Shown here: positions 26,045 to 35,675 of the stretch, piece by piece
How the letters are laid out: the number at the start of each line of letters is the position of its first letter
How positions within the stretch are numbered: the first letter of the stretch is position 1
NCBI GenBank assembly: GCA_965246935.1
Contig: CBDFGC010000019.1
Coordinates: forward strand, 545,935-609,934
Source of the DNA: JAZKFT01 sp965246935
Lineage (GTDB): Bacteria > Bacteroidota > Bacteroidia > Chitinophagales > Chitinophagaceae
Reading direction: 5' to 3'
Length of the DNA: 64,000 nucleotides
The notes under the pieces: generated by a model
Seen by the model: the letters and a program-made list of their open reading frames with translations, nothing else
Databases searched by the model: none
What the model was told of the DNA's origin: nothing
Position numbers and translations under genes: made by a program

Positions 26045-29000
26045 TCAAACTTCCGGCTCCTTCGTTTTCCCTTCTTCTATCACCGGTGGCTTTGCCTGTA
26101 AAGCTTTTAATTTTTTGCCATAGGCCGTCCGGGTAATGATGATAAATAATACCGGCACCACAAAAATAGCCAGTGTGGTAGCTGCCAGCATACCGCCGAA
26201 TACCGTCCAGCCAATGGTTTTGCGGCTTTCGGCAGCAGCGCCGCTGGCTGTCATCAGCGGTATTACGCCCAGGATAAACGCCAGGGATGTCATCAAAATC
26301 GGCCGCAACCGCAGCCGCACTGCCTGTAAGGTGGCATGTACCAGGTTTACGCCTTTATCTACCCTTTCTTTCGCAAACTCTACGATCAGAATAGCATTTT
26401 TGGCGGCAAGTCCGATTAGGGTAATTAACCCGATTTGGGCGTAGATGTTATTGGTGAGTTTAGGCAACAGTGTAAGCGTAAGAATAGAACCGAATGCCCC
26501 GATAGGTACCACCAATAACACGGTAAAGGGTATTGACCAGCTTTCGTACAGCGCTGCCAGAAACAGGAACACAAAAATAATAGAAATGGCAAAAATGGTG
26601 GTACTGCTGTTGCCTGCTGCTATCTCTTCCCGGCTCAGGCCACTGAACTCATATCCATACCCGGCAGGCAGCGTTTGGGCTGCTACTTCTTTCAACGCAT
26701 CAATAGCCTGGCCGCTGCTGTAGCCGGGCTTTGGCGACCCATTGATTTCGATAGAGCGGTAAATATTATAATGCGAAACCAGTGATGGATTTTCCACCAC
26801 TTTTGACGTGGTCAACGCACTTAGTGGTACCATGTTGCCTTCCCTGTTGCGTACATAAAACTGTTGCAGCTTTTCCAGCGATGAACGATAATTACTGTCG
26901 GCCTGCGATACCACCCGGAAGTTGCGGCCATACAGGTTAAAATCATTGACGTAATTACTTCCCAGCAGATTGCCGAGTGTGGTATATACATCATTTACCT
27001 GCACACCGAGTTGCTTGGCCCTTTCCCGATCTACATTAATCTGATAACTCGGTGTACGGGTGGTAAAAAAAGTAAACGCCTGGCCAATTTCAGGACGTTT
27101 GTTAGCAGCTGCTAAAAAATTGCGGCCTACGGCTTCAAACTGCTGGATGGGATCGGTGCTGGTAGTTTGCTGTAGTTCAAATGTAAAGCCTGCGGTTTGC
27201 CCCAGGCCCGGTATAGCCGGTGGCGCAATCGTAAGAATACGGGCTTCTTTGATATTGGCCGTCCGTTTTTGTACTTCTGCAAGAATACTGTTCAACTGCA
27301 TGGATGCAGCCTTCCGGTCTTTCCAGGTTTCCAGGTTCACAAACATGGTTCCTACATTGGATTTATTGGAAAAACTGATAATATTCAGCCCTGCCAATCC
27401 GCCCACCACTTTTACGCCCGGTACGGACTGCACCCGCTGCATAATATCTTTCAGCATGGCAATGCTTCGGTTGGTGGAACTGCCTTCCGGTAATTCATAG
27501 GTTACATACAGGCGACCCTCATCTTCCTGCGGAATAAAACCGGATGGCTTGTTTTTGAAAAGGAAAAAAAGTATGACGAACAGGCAAACCATCATTACTA
27601 AAACATAAGGTGTTTTGCGAATCCACTTGCCAACACTTCGGGTATAGCCATACGTTACGCGGCCAAACCAATTATTAAAACGATCAAAAAATTTCTCTAT
27701 AAAATTCTTTTTGGCATCTGCTTCCTTCGACGGCTTTAACATGATTGAACAAAGGGCCGGGGTAAGCGACAAGGCTACAAATGCAGAAATGATAACGGAT
27801 ACGGCAATGGTAATAGCAAACTGCTGGTATAGTCTTCCTACAATACCCGGTATAAAACCAACCGGAATAAATACTGCCGCTAATATGAGCGCAATGGCTA
27901 TTACCGGTCCCGATATATCCTTCATCGCTTTTTCAGTAGCTTCTTTTGGGGAAAGCTTTTCGTGGTCAATATTATGTTGCACTGCTTCCACTACTACAAT
28001 GGCATCATCTACCACAATACCGATAGCCAGTACAAAGGCAAACATGGTAAGGGTATTAATAGTAAAGCCAAAGGGAATAAAAAAGATAAACGTACCAATG
28101 AGTGAAACGGGGATGGCCAGTACGGGTATCAGCGTAGCCCGCCAGTTTTGAAGAAATAAAAACACTACTAATACTACGAGCCCCAAGGCCTCCAGCAACG
28201 TAATTACCACTTCGTCAATTGATACTTTTACGACCGTTACCGTTTCCACAGGCATTAAAAAATCCACATCGCTGGGGAAAGACTGCTTTAAATCGGCCAG
28301 TGCTTTGGTAATACCTTTATAAGTATCGAGTGCATTGGCACCCGGCGCCTGGTAAATAAGAACGAAAGCTGCCGGCTTGCCGTTTACAAAAGAATTATTG
28401 CCATAGTCAAAACGGCCCAATTCCACCCTTGCCACATCTTTCAGGTACACAATACGGCCATCTTCCGGCAACGTCCGTACCACGATATTTTCGAACTGGT
28501 CTTTGGTATTGATGCGGCTATTGGTGAGTACACTGTATTCAAAACTCTGTACACTGGGCTGTGGATTACCACCTACCGTACCGGCTGCAATTTGCAGGTT
28601 TTGCTCGGTTAGTGCTGCATTAATGTCTGCGGGTGTCATTTTTAAAGCCGCCAACTTTTCAGGATTCAGCCAAATGCGCATTCCAAAGTCATCGGAACGG
28701 GTTACTATATCACCCACGCCTGGTACCCGCTGCAAGGCATCTTTCAGGTAAATATTGGCATAGTTGCCCAGGAAGATGGCATTGTGTGTACCGTTGGGCG
28801 AAAACAAAGCCAGGGCTACCATGATGCTTGGATTGCGTTTGCGCACCGTTAGCCCCAGGCGTTTTACCGCATCGGGCAGTGTTGGCTGCGCCACACTTAC
28901 GCGGTTTTGCACGTCCAGCGTTGCAATGTTGATGTCTGTCGCAATATCAAAATTTACGGTAATGCTGCTTTGCCCGCTGGCCGTACTGTTGCTGCTCATA

Positions 29001-29233
29001 TACGTCATGCCAGGCGACCCGTTGATCTGGGTTTCCATGGCTGTGGTAGTCGTCTGCTCTACCGTTTGGGCATCGGCGCCGGTAAAATTGCCCGTCACCG
29101 AGACGGTTGGCGGCGTAATATTCGGATATTGTGCAATGGGAAGGCTGCTCATCGCAATCAGGCCTACCAGCACAATCACAATGGAAATAACCATGGCCGT
29201 AACCGGCCGCTTAATAAAAGTATCTGCGATCAT
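26045..29233 (-). CDS. RND efflux permease, HAE1 (AcrB/MexB) type
   Basis: The 1062-residue proton-driven inner-membrane pump has 12 predicted helices and two large periplasmic loops. Recognisable are the N-terminal MIADTFIKRPVTAMVISIVIVLVGLIAM, TM4 with VLAIGIVVDDAIVVVEAV (the paired Asp for proton relay), PLAI/'PTPALCSIMLKP', and the second-half GLAAKNAILIVEFAKE. The hydrophobic-amphiphilic (HAE1) class is indicated by the DDAIVVVE motif. It belongs with the adaptor and TolC-like genes upstream in the same direction. Its start is 4 bp from one arm of a 21-bp inverted repeat. Confidence 0.95.
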   Translation of the reverse strand: MIADTFIKRPVTAMVISIVIVLVGLIAMSSLPIAQYPNITPPTVSVTGNFTGADAQTVEQTTTTAMETQINGSPGMTYMSSNSTASGQSSITVNFDIATDINIATLDVQNRVSVAQPTLPDAVKRLGLTVRKRNPSIMVALALFSPNGTHNAIFLGNYANIYLKDALQRVPGVGDIVTRSDDFGMRIWLNPEKLAALKMTPADINAALTEQNLQIAAGTVGGNPQPSVQSFEYSVLTNSRINTKDQFENIVVRTLPEDGRIVYLKDVARVELGRFDYGNNSFVNGKPAAFVLIYQAPGANALDTYKGITKALADLKQSFPSDVDFLMPVETVTVVKVSIDEVVITLLEALGLVVLVVFLFLQNWRATLIPVLAIPVSLIGTFIFFIPFGFTINTLTMFAFVLAIGIVVDDAIVVVEAVQHNIDHEKLSPKEATEKAMKDISGPVIAIALILAAVFIPVGFIPGIVGRLYQQFAITIAVSVIISAFVALSLTPALCSIMLKPSKEADAKKNFIEKFFDRFNNWFGRVTYGYTRSVGKWIRKTPYVLVMMVCLFVILFFLFKNKPSGFIPQEDEGRLYVTYELPEGSSTNRSIAMLKDIMQRVQSVPGVKVVGGLAGLNIISFSNKSNVGTMFVNLETWKDRKAASMQLNSILAEVQKRTANIKEARILTIAPPAIPGLGQTAGFTFELQQTTSTDPIQQFEAVGRNFLAAANKRPEIGQAFTFFTTRTPSYQINVDRERAKQLGVQVNDVYTTLGNLLGSNYVNDFNLYGRNFRVVSQADSNYRSSLEKLQQFYVRNREGNMVPLSALTTSKVVENPSLVSHYNIYRSIEINGSPKPGYSSGQAIDALKEVAAQTLPAGYGYEFSGLSREEIAAGNSSTTIFAISIIFVFLFLAALYESWSIPFTVLLVVPIGAFGSILTLTLLPKLTNNIYAQIGLITLIGLAAKNAILIVEFAKERVDKGVNLVHATLQAVRLRLRPILMTSLAFILGVIPLMTASGAAAESRKTIGWTVFGGMLAATTLAIFVVPVLFIIITRTAYGKKLKALQAKPPVIEEGKTKEPEV

Positions 29234-29236
29234 AGT

Positions 29237-29814
29237 CGTGAATGGTCAATGGTGAATGGTGAATGCATTAGTTGAACATTTTAATTGAAATTTATCTTCA
29301 CATTATTGCAGTTTTGATTTTTAGGAGTTGCTTTTTCGAAGACAGTTATTCCTTTGTATCAATCATTCCACACAAAATTTTAAAACAACGCACTAATGAT
29401 TCACCTAAAGGGTTTAAATCGATATTTTGTAAATAATCTAATTCATTTGCAATATCCAATGCAGCATCTATTTCAATGAGTGAACCCCTGGATATTTCAT
29501 AGTATCTTTTTCTTTCTGTCAGTGATTTGCGGGAACAGCCTTCTGCTATGTTTAGGTGGACTGAAAGGGCTGCTCTTCTTATCTGGCTAATCATGCCAAA
29601 TTTTTCATCTGCCGATAATTTTTTGCTTAATCTGTAACAAGCAAGTGTAAAGGCCTTAGAAGTTTAATAGACATCTAATTTTTGGTGATTAAGTTGAAGA
29701 AACATAACGGGAATTTGATGGTGAATAAATTGTATGTGTAATATTGAAAGCCAAGAAGATAATTACAAAAATGAATTTCAGAACTACATCCATATTCACC
29801 ATTGACCATTCACG
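29237..29814. repeat. Segment bounded by 21-bp perfect inverted repeats in the RND operon
   Basis: CGTGAATGGTCAATGGTGAA plus T (29237-29257) recurs as its exact complement at 29794-29814. The left arm starts 4 bp from the permease start and the right arm ends 2 bp from the adaptor stop, so the 578-bp segment fills the gene junction exactly. It contains the broken four-helix-bundle gene and AT-rich DNA. The arm is built from ATTCACC/GTGAATGG words that also occur in the M1 peptidase signal-peptide coding DNA. Confidence 0.8.
29346..29705 (-). pseudogene. Four-helix-bundle (S23-type) protein, early in-frame stop
   Basis: The readable part (MISQIRRAALSVHLNIAEGCSRKSLTERKRYYEISRGSLIEIDAALDIANEL...) is the conserved core of the 23S rRNA-intervening-sequence/four-helix-bundle family. 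Extending upstream in the same frame gives MFLQLNHQKLDVY, then TAA at 29664-29666, then TSKAFTLACYRLSKKLSADEKFG. Family members have a Lys or similar there, so an AAA to TAA change has cut the first helix off. Intact homologues are about 120 residues. Function of the free-standing family is not established. Sequencing error cannot be excluded. Confidence 0.75.
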
Positions 29815-29815
29815 C

Positions 29816-30967
29816 CTAAGGTTTCTTTGTAGAGTCTGCTTTCGGCGGTGCTGTCGTAATTACCGAGCCTTGCTTAAGGTTTTGTACGCCTTGTACCACA
29901 ACGGGTTCGTTTTCCTGTAAGCCTTCTCTGATGATCACATTGGTACCTACCTGGTTGCCCAACACCACTTTGCGTTGCGCCACCTTATTGCTGTCGCCAA
30001 CCACATACACAAAGAATTCTCCTAATTGCTCCGTTACTGCTTTGTAAGGAATCACTAATGATTTCACGTTTGCATTGTTCTTAACCCGTACCGTTCCGCT
30101 CATGCCGGATTTCAATATATTTTTTTCGTTGGGGAAAACGAGCCGCATACGCAGTGTTCCGGTTTGCGGATCAACGGCCCGATCCAGTAAAGAGATGCTG
30201 CCCGGATATGGATACTTATCAGTACCAAAAGCCAGCATAAAAGTGGAATCATTTCCTTGCCCTTTCATGGAATCCTGCTTTTGCAGTAGGTTAGTGAATC
30301 GGAAAATCTCTTTCTGGTCAATGCTCATATCCACGGCCACCGGGTTGTCTGTGGAAACCGTGTTCAGGATAGTTTGTCCGGCAGACACGGCGCCACCGGT
30401 TTTTACGTTGGAAATACCAATCAATCCATCAAACGGGGCATACACCCGTGTATATCGGACATTGGTTTGTAGCGCCTGTATATTGGCCTTTGCTGCTTCC
30501 GCCTGCCGGCGGGTCACTTCCAGCGCTGCATCTGCATTATCTACCAATTGCCTGGCTACCGCATCGGCTCTGTCTAATTCGTGGTAGCGGGCTGTATCTT
30601 TCTGAGCCCTTGTCACATTGGCTTCCTGCACCCTTAGGTTGGCAACCGCCTGCTGCACATTGGCCGAATATAATTGCTGATCAATGGTGTACAGCAATTG
30701 CCCTTTGCGAACCCGGTCGCCGTCTTTAAAAAAGATACCGGTAATAAAACCCCCTACCTGTGGCCGTAGTTCAATCTGGTTCAATGCAACGATAGTAGCC
30801 GGGTATTCATTGTAATAAACCGCTTCGGTGCTTTCTACCTTCTGTACCGTTACGGGCACCGGTGGTGGCGGCTGGTTTTTAGGATCCTGTGCTTTTTTAT
30901 CGCCGCAGGCAGTGAGTGCCATAAGACATATTAATAATAAGAAATCTTTCAAAGTATGTGTCGTCAT
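29816..30967 (-). CDS. RND efflux periplasmic adaptor lipoprotein
   Basis: The 383-residue membrane-fusion protein has a lipoprotein signal (LICLMALTAC, Cys21), a lipoyl/hairpin region (ELRPQVGGFITGIFFKDGDRVRKGQLLYTID, helices 90-170, then YTRVYAPFDGLIGISNVKTGGAVSAGQ) and a beta-barrel with PGSISLLDRAVDPQTGTLRMRLVFPNEK. It links the permease to the outer-membrane channel. The tail is Pro/Lys-rich. The permease follows after the 578-bp inverted-repeat segment, an abnormal gap for this operon type. Confidence 0.94.
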   Translation of the reverse strand: MTTHTLKDFLLLICLMALTACGDKKAQDPKNQPPPPVPVTVQKVESTEAVYYNEYPATIVALNQIELRPQVGGFITGIFFKDGDRVRKGQLLYTIDQQLYSANVQQAVANLRVQEANVTRAQKDTARYHELDRADAVARQLVDNADAALEVTRRQAEAAKANIQALQTNVRYTRVYAPFDGLIGISNVKTGGAVSAGQTILNTVSTDNPVAVDMSIDQKEIFRFTNLLQKQDSMKGQGNDSTFMLAFGTDKYPYPGSISLLDRAVDPQTGTLRMRLVFPNEKNILKSGMSGTVRVKNNANVKSLVIPYKAVTEQLGEFFVYVVGDSNKVAQRKVVLGNQVGTNVIIREGLQENEPVVVQGVQNLKQGSVITTAPPKADSTKKP

Positions 30968-31432
30968 GTTTATGAATAATTGGTCATTTTAATGATTGTA
31001 AAAAATCTTAATTTTTAATTTAGGTAGCTGACTCGTAAAGCACTTTTGTCGCAGAAATGGTTTTGTTCTCTTTCTTTTTTCTTGATAAAAAAGAAACAAA
31101 AAATCAATCTGCCGCGGCGGATAAATGCAAAGGAACTCGCTTCGTACTTCGTGTGGATGCAGGTTACGACGGGCTCAAACAGCTTTTTCGTTTTTAACGG
31201 CATAAGCCACAATTTTCTTAACGCTTTTCTTTCGAGGCCGATGGCTGCTGTTTTTACTTTTAAATTTCCTATTGCGATCACTGTTTACAGTTGATTAGTT
31301 TGCTTTGTGTTGATTTTACTTTTTTAATTGCACTTCTTTATACTTTTTGTTATTTGTAATTTGCTACTTGTTTCTTTTTTGCCCATTTCAGATTGCCCAT
31401 TGCAGATTGCCTTGTGCCTATTGCTTATTCTT
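30968..31432. other. 465-bp intergenic region in the RND operon
   Basis: The region between the adaptor and TolC-like genes contains homopolymer-rich DNA (near 31064-31096) and a pyrimidine-rich tract with repeated TTGCCCATT-like words (31378-31420). An open frame on the minus strand at 31015-31281 (88 codons, FCFFFIKKKE-rich) has composition typical of non-coding repeat DNA and I do not call it. No terminator is obvious, so read-through from tolC to adaptor remains possible. Confidence 0.5.
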
Positions 31433-32779
31433 CTAATACCGAATTTGCCCTAATGACCGCTGTACATCTACTTTACTGCTTAACAGTTCATATAGTGCCT
31501 GGTAATAATTGATGCGGGATGTTCGTAGTTCTGCCTCGGCTGTTACTACTTCCAGGTAAGCTTTTATTCCGCTACGGTATTGCAATTGCACCACGTCATA
31601 CACCTCCTGCGCAAGGGCTACATTCTCTTTTAGCATAGCGTAATTAATATAGTTACTGATGTAGGCAGCTTTGGCCTGTGCAAATTCTGAATTGATGCTG
31701 TTTCTTAAATTATAAATATCCCAGTCGTTCCGCTTCAATTGCCATTGGGCTGCATCAATATCGGCCTTGCGCCTGCCCCCTGTAAAAAGGGGTAGCGAAA
31801 TAACCAGTTGACCGAAGGAACTTGGGAAATTGTTACCATATATTTTCCCGATATTTTTATTCTGATAGTTTAAATTATAACCGCCGTTCAAACTAACCGT
31901 TGGCAAATAGCTGAGCTTATTAAATTTGAGATTGGCTTCCAGCAACCGCCGTTGTGTTTGCAATAATTCGTACTCGATTCTTTTGGTGTAATCCGGCATT
32001 TCAGTTGTATCAATAAAAGCATCCTTTTCCATTTGCAGACTGTCATACACAATTTGTAAAGAATCCTCTACCGGGTAGCCAATGATATTTTTTAAATATT
32101 CTGTTTTGGCCCGTAACAGTTGCTCATTACTACGCAGGCTGGCCCTGGTATTATTCAATGTAATGGTGGTTCGCTTATAATCTATTTTATCTGCAATACC
32201 TGCTTTGTATTGTGCGGTAGCATCTTTCAGGCTCCGTTCCAGCCGTACAATATCTTCCTGGGCCAGGCGTATTTGCTGTTGTGTATTGATGATGTCATAA
32301 AAAGCTTTCGATGCATCTGATACTACATCAATGCGCCGGCTGGTAGTTGTCTGCGTTGTTTGCAGTAATACATCGCCACGGGTGCGGTTGGCGATGAATA
32401 ATTCCGAACTAAAAATATTCTGGTTGAGGCCTAACTGTAGTGCAGAAGTATTGCCAACGCCTAAGGGAATTGCAGCTCCATTTACAAAACTGGTAGGCAC
32501 CTGGAAATTGTGCTGCAACAAGTAATTAAGGTTAATTTGTGGTAGCAGCCGGGCCAGTTGGGAACGTATCTGTGCATTCACAATCTTCTCATCTATCAGC
32601 GCCTGCTGAATAATGGGCTGATGCCTGATGGCATATTGCACTACGTTTTCCAGCGTAGCCAGTTTCAAAGTACTATCACCACCAGTGTATTGCTGTGCCT
32701 GTACATTCCGGTTTAGAAATAAACCAAAGATTAAAAAAAATGGTATGTGGTAAAATAAAGATGCTTTTCTTCTTGTCAT
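31433..32779 (-). CDS. TolC-family outer-membrane efflux channel
   Basis: The 448-residue protein (ATG 32779, MTRRKASLFYH) has a signal peptide ending NVQAQ and two OEP repeats: LATLENVVQYAIRHQPIIQQALIDEKI with IRSQLARLLPQINLNY, and later TQRRLLEANLKFNKLSYLPTVSLNGGYNLNYQ with LPLFTGGRRKADIDAAQWQLK. Long helices with heptad patterns and the C-terminal LEVVTAEAELRTSRINYYQALYELL segment are typical. It is the first gene of the efflux set, upstream of adaptor and permease. Confidence 0.93.
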   Translation of the reverse strand: MTRRKASLFYHIPFFLIFGLFLNRNVQAQQYTGGDSTLKLATLENVVQYAIRHQPIIQQALIDEKIVNAQIRSQLARLLPQINLNYLLQHNFQVPTSFVNGAAIPLGVGNTSALQLGLNQNIFSSELFIANRTRGDVLLQTTQTTTSRRIDVVSDASKAFYDIINTQQQIRLAQEDIVRLERSLKDATAQYKAGIADKIDYKRTTITLNNTRASLRSNEQLLRAKTEYLKNIIGYPVEDSLQIVYDSLQMEKDAFIDTTEMPDYTKRIEYELLQTQRRLLEANLKFNKLSYLPTVSLNGGYNLNYQNKNIGKIYGNNFPSSFGQLVISLPLFTGGRRKADIDAAQWQLKRNDWDIYNLRNSINSEFAQAKAAYISNYINYAMLKENVALAQEVYDVVQLQYRSGIKAYLEVVTAEAELRTSRINYYQALYELLSSKVDVQRSLGQIRY

Positions 32780-33014
32780 ATATAATTCGTTCGGCCTGCT
32801 GTTTAAATGCCGGTGTGCAATCAATAATAAGTAAAAATTTTTCAGATGGGAAAGACAAAAGTTGGCGGATGTAAAACACCTGAACCGGCAATCCTGATAC
32901 GTAAAAACTATGCTATAAAAACCATGCTAAAGTAGATCATCATCGTCTAAACATTGTTTCACGAATGTAATATTTTAAAAGTCGTTGGTTCATCGGCAGT
33001 AATGTAGGTTAAAT

Positions 33015-33050
33015 AGAAAGAGTCCCCCGATTTATCGGGGGACTCTTTCT
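33015..33050. terminator. 16-bp perfect stem terminator
   Basis: AGAAAGAGTCCCCCGA (33015-33030) pairs perfectly with 33035-33050 around TTTA. It lies 18 bp after the FadL-like gene stop on the minus strand. Confidence 0.85.
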
Positions 33051-33067
33051 AACTGAATACCTGGTTT

Positions 33068-34594
33068 TTAAAACTTAAAGCCTAATGTCAGCATCACATT
33101 ATTCTTACTGTTTTTACCGGTGGCATATGTGTTGGCAATATCGGATAAGTAATAAGGGATGTTTGTATCCCTAATAATAGAATGCACCAGCGTGAGGTCA
33201 ATAAACATGCCTTTATTGCGATAGCCCAGTCCGCCACTCAGCAACATCCGGTTGTTTTTTAATTCCGATTGCTTATAGGGATTACCGTAGTAGGCAAACC
33301 CGCCCCTGGCCATAATGGTAGTAAACTTTACCTCGCCACCCAGCCTAAAGTTGAAGGCACCTTTGAACCGGTTATCAATGGCATTGTTTACTGTTTTATA
33401 ATAGGTTTCATCCGCCTCTGCACCGCCTTCCACAATGCCGTATTCCGAACCCGGATGCCGCACATATTCAGCATCTGCCGTTATAAAGGCTTTTTGCTTT
33501 CTTACATCTTTTACTTCATTAAACACGTATGATCCGCTGATAAGTGCCCGCCACGGAGTTGTCATGCGGTATTTATACTCACCAGGATTTCCACTGTTTA
33601 AGTTGTTACTACTTTCTTTTAGCGTTCCGCCATATTTCTCCGTATTGGTTTCAAGGCTGGTGTTAATGTGATCGGTGAGGGATGCAAAAGTGGGGGTATG
33701 GATAGCTATACCTAACCGCACTTTATCTGCTGGTTTATAAATAAGCCCCAGTTTTGCGTTGAAACCTACGCCACTGCTGGTATAATGCTCGTTGTAGGTA
33801 AATTTTGCAAAGTTATTATTCGGGTTGGTTGTAGCATCTGTTTCGGAGTATGTCTGGTCTTTTGTATAGCTGTAAATAGGCAGGTTGGCGCTGGCCCCAA
33901 GGTATAACTTGTCATTATTATTGCTGGCAAAGCCCAGGGAAATTTCATGAATGCCACCACTGGTTTCTATATCATTTTCCTGGATAACACCACTACTGAT
34001 CGGCACCAGGCTTTTGTAGCCAACAAACTGTCCGTTCTGTAGTACATGATCAACCAGGTATGTACGATAAGCCAGGCTACTGCCGAAAATGTAATCGCTT
34101 AATGCCCGGTTTGTGTCTGCCCGGTTACGTACTAATTCTTCCAGGTATTGTTCGCTCCAACTGCTTACATTGTTCAGGCCCTTGTAATGCACCCGGTTAT
34201 TAAAATTGCCAACCTGATTAATAGATAAGGAGATAGCCGTGCTACGTTTGGCGTTGTATTCATTTTGCCAGCCGAACACAATACCGGTAGGCCCATATGA
34301 AAAATTATTTTTTTTGTCTTTTAGATCCGTTCCTCTGAAATTGAAATTGCTGTTCATCAAATTAAAACCGGGACTAATTACTACTTCGCCGGTTTTGTAG
34401 AAACCAAGTCCGGCGGGGTTTACGTAAGAAGCCGTGAGGTCGCCACCCAGCGAACCCATGGCGCCACCGATAGCCATGTTGCGGGCCGTACCCTGTTGAA
34501 TCTGGTACGATTGGCGGATGGCATCATCCGGCGTTTGGGAGAAGCTCATATAGCCTGTTGCTAAGAGCATGGTGCTTAGTATAATCTGTTTCAT
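33068..34594 (-). CDS. FadL/OmpP1-like outer-membrane transport protein
   Basis: The 508-residue protein has a signal peptide (MLLATGYMSFSQ) and the family N-terminus ARNMAIGGAMGSLGGDLTASYVNPAGLGFYKTGEVVISPG, in which the 'xNPAGLG' motif matches the FadL hatch region. Alternating polar/hydrophobic beta strands run to a C-terminal KNNVMLTLGFKF, ending in Phe as barrel proteins do. Substrates of such Bacteroidota FadL-like proteins are mostly unknown (hydrophobic compounds are likely). It is a single gene with its own terminator. Confidence 0.9.
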   Translation of the reverse strand: MKQIILSTMLLATGYMSFSQTPDDAIRQSYQIQQGTARNMAIGGAMGSLGGDLTASYVNPAGLGFYKTGEVVISPGFNLMNSNFNFRGTDLKDKKNNFSYGPTGIVFGWQNEYNAKRSTAISLSINQVGNFNNRVHYKGLNNVSSWSEQYLEELVRNRADTNRALSDYIFGSSLAYRTYLVDHVLQNGQFVGYKSLVPISSGVIQENDIETSGGIHEISLGFASNNNDKLYLGASANLPIYSYTKDQTYSETDATTNPNNNFAKFTYNEHYTSSGVGFNAKLGLIYKPADKVRLGIAIHTPTFASLTDHINTSLETNTEKYGGTLKESSNNLNSGNPGEYKYRMTTPWRALISGSYVFNEVKDVRKQKAFITADAEYVRHPGSEYGIVEGGAEADETYYKTVNNAIDNRFKGAFNFRLGGEVKFTTIMARGGFAYYGNPYKQSELKNNRMLLSGGLGYRNKGMFIDLTLVHSIIRDTNIPYYLSDIANTYATGKNSKNNVMLTLGFKF

Positions 34595-34739
34595 TGGTAA
34601 TGTTTGTCAGTTGTCAGTTGGTTAGTTGACAGTTAATCAGTTGTATATAGTCAGTCGTTTTTGGTCTGTCGTCAGTTGTCTGCCGAATGCTTTCCTGTCG
34701 ACTGCGGACTAACGTCTTTTACTTTCTTTCACGTATTAA

Positions 34740-34790
34740 AAAACCCGTGCGTTTGCTGCACCTAATGCATGTAAACAAATTCCACGGGTC
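34740..34790 (-). terminator. Long-loop terminator of the Ser-rich lipoprotein gene
   Basis: On the minus strand the ACCCGTG stem half near 34788 pairs with CACGGGT near 34745 across a loop of about 30 nt and is followed by TTTTTTAAT. It lies shortly after the stop at 34807. Confidence 0.55.
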
Positions 34791-34806
34791 TTATATCAAA
34801 ATCAGA

Positions 34807-35550
34807 TTAATTACCTCCCCCACGGGCCGGGCGGCTACTGCTGCTACTGCTACCGGTGCTGGAACGGCCACTGCTGCTGTTACTACCGGACGACGAGGAA
34901 GGCGTACTGGTAGATGGCGTTGATGGTGTAAACGTTCGAACCGGGTTGCTGTATGTGTCGCCGGAAGAAGTGGTGGTAGTAGTGCGGGTATTAGGAGTAA
35001 ATACATTCCGGAGTGTATTGCCTAAAGCGCTGGATGTTTTGCCACTGCCATATGTATTATTGGTATTACTGTAAGTAGTATTTGTTTGACCACCCATATA
35101 AGGTTTAGGGCCGGAATTGCTCCGCAAGTTTCTTACAACTGTACCGGGATGGTAGCCATAATACCCGGGATTATAATAATAAGGATTGCCATAAACATTG
35201 TACCCATGGTAGTTCTCACTCCAAAGCGGATAACTATTACTATAACTCCAATTATTTAAGTCATAATAGCTATTGGTATATTGGTAAGGACGGTTGTAGC
35301 TGTACCAGTAGTCCGCATCATTGATGGTATTCCAGCGGCTGCGGTTACGCACTACCATCCGCAGGTAATTGTTATCCGGTTCCGTATAGGTGTAGGCATC
35401 CCTTGTATCCTCTTCTTTTTTCACCGTTTCAGTAGCAGGCCGGGTAGGTGAGTAATATACATCATCCGGTGTTTGTCCGGTTTTGTACATGCTGGAGCAA
35501 CTGCTCAGGAAGATCATTCCCAAAATCGCTGCTGGTATTATATTTTTCAT
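34807..35550 (-). CDS. Tyr/Asn- and Ser-rich lipoprotein, unknown
   Basis: The 247-residue protein has a lipoprotein signal (LGMIFLSSC, Cys18), a charged segment (30-65), then a Tyr/Asn/Gly-rich middle (WYSYNRPYQYTNSYYDLNNW, YGNPYYYNPGYYGYHPG) and a low-complexity Ser/Thr/Pro tail ending SSSSSRPARGGGN. Repetitive (Y/N)P-type and NTxNTY words suggest a flexible surface or matrix protein. I recognise no domain. Codon use is normal in the N-terminal half. Start is the only ATG preceding the signal. Confidence 0.65.
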   Translation of the reverse strand: MKNIIPAAILGMIFLSSCSSMYKTGQTPDDVYYSPTRPATETVKKEEDTRDAYTYTEPDNNYLRMVVRNRSRWNTINDADYWYSYNRPYQYTNSYYDLNNWSYSNSYPLWSENYHGYNVYGNPYYYNPGYYGYHPGTVVRNLRSNSGPKPYMGGQTNTTYSNTNNTYGSGKTSSALGNTLRNVFTPNTRTTTTTSSGDTYSNPVRTFTPSTPSTSTPSSSSGSNSSSGRSSTGSSSSSSRPARGGGN

Positions 35551-35675
35551 ATTGCTGTATTTAAAATGGTGAGCTAAAATTAAACTATTTGTTTTGTTTA
35601 TGCTTAAATAAAAAACGTTGTAACAACTTAAATGACTGTTAAGGAAACTCTAAAGCCAAATCTGCTATCTTCGGC

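Noticed and set aside
31015..31281. An 88-codon minus-strand frame between the adaptor and TolC-like genes
   Set aside because: Composition is repeat-like with a K/F-rich tail from homopolymer DNA; no conserved domain is visible.
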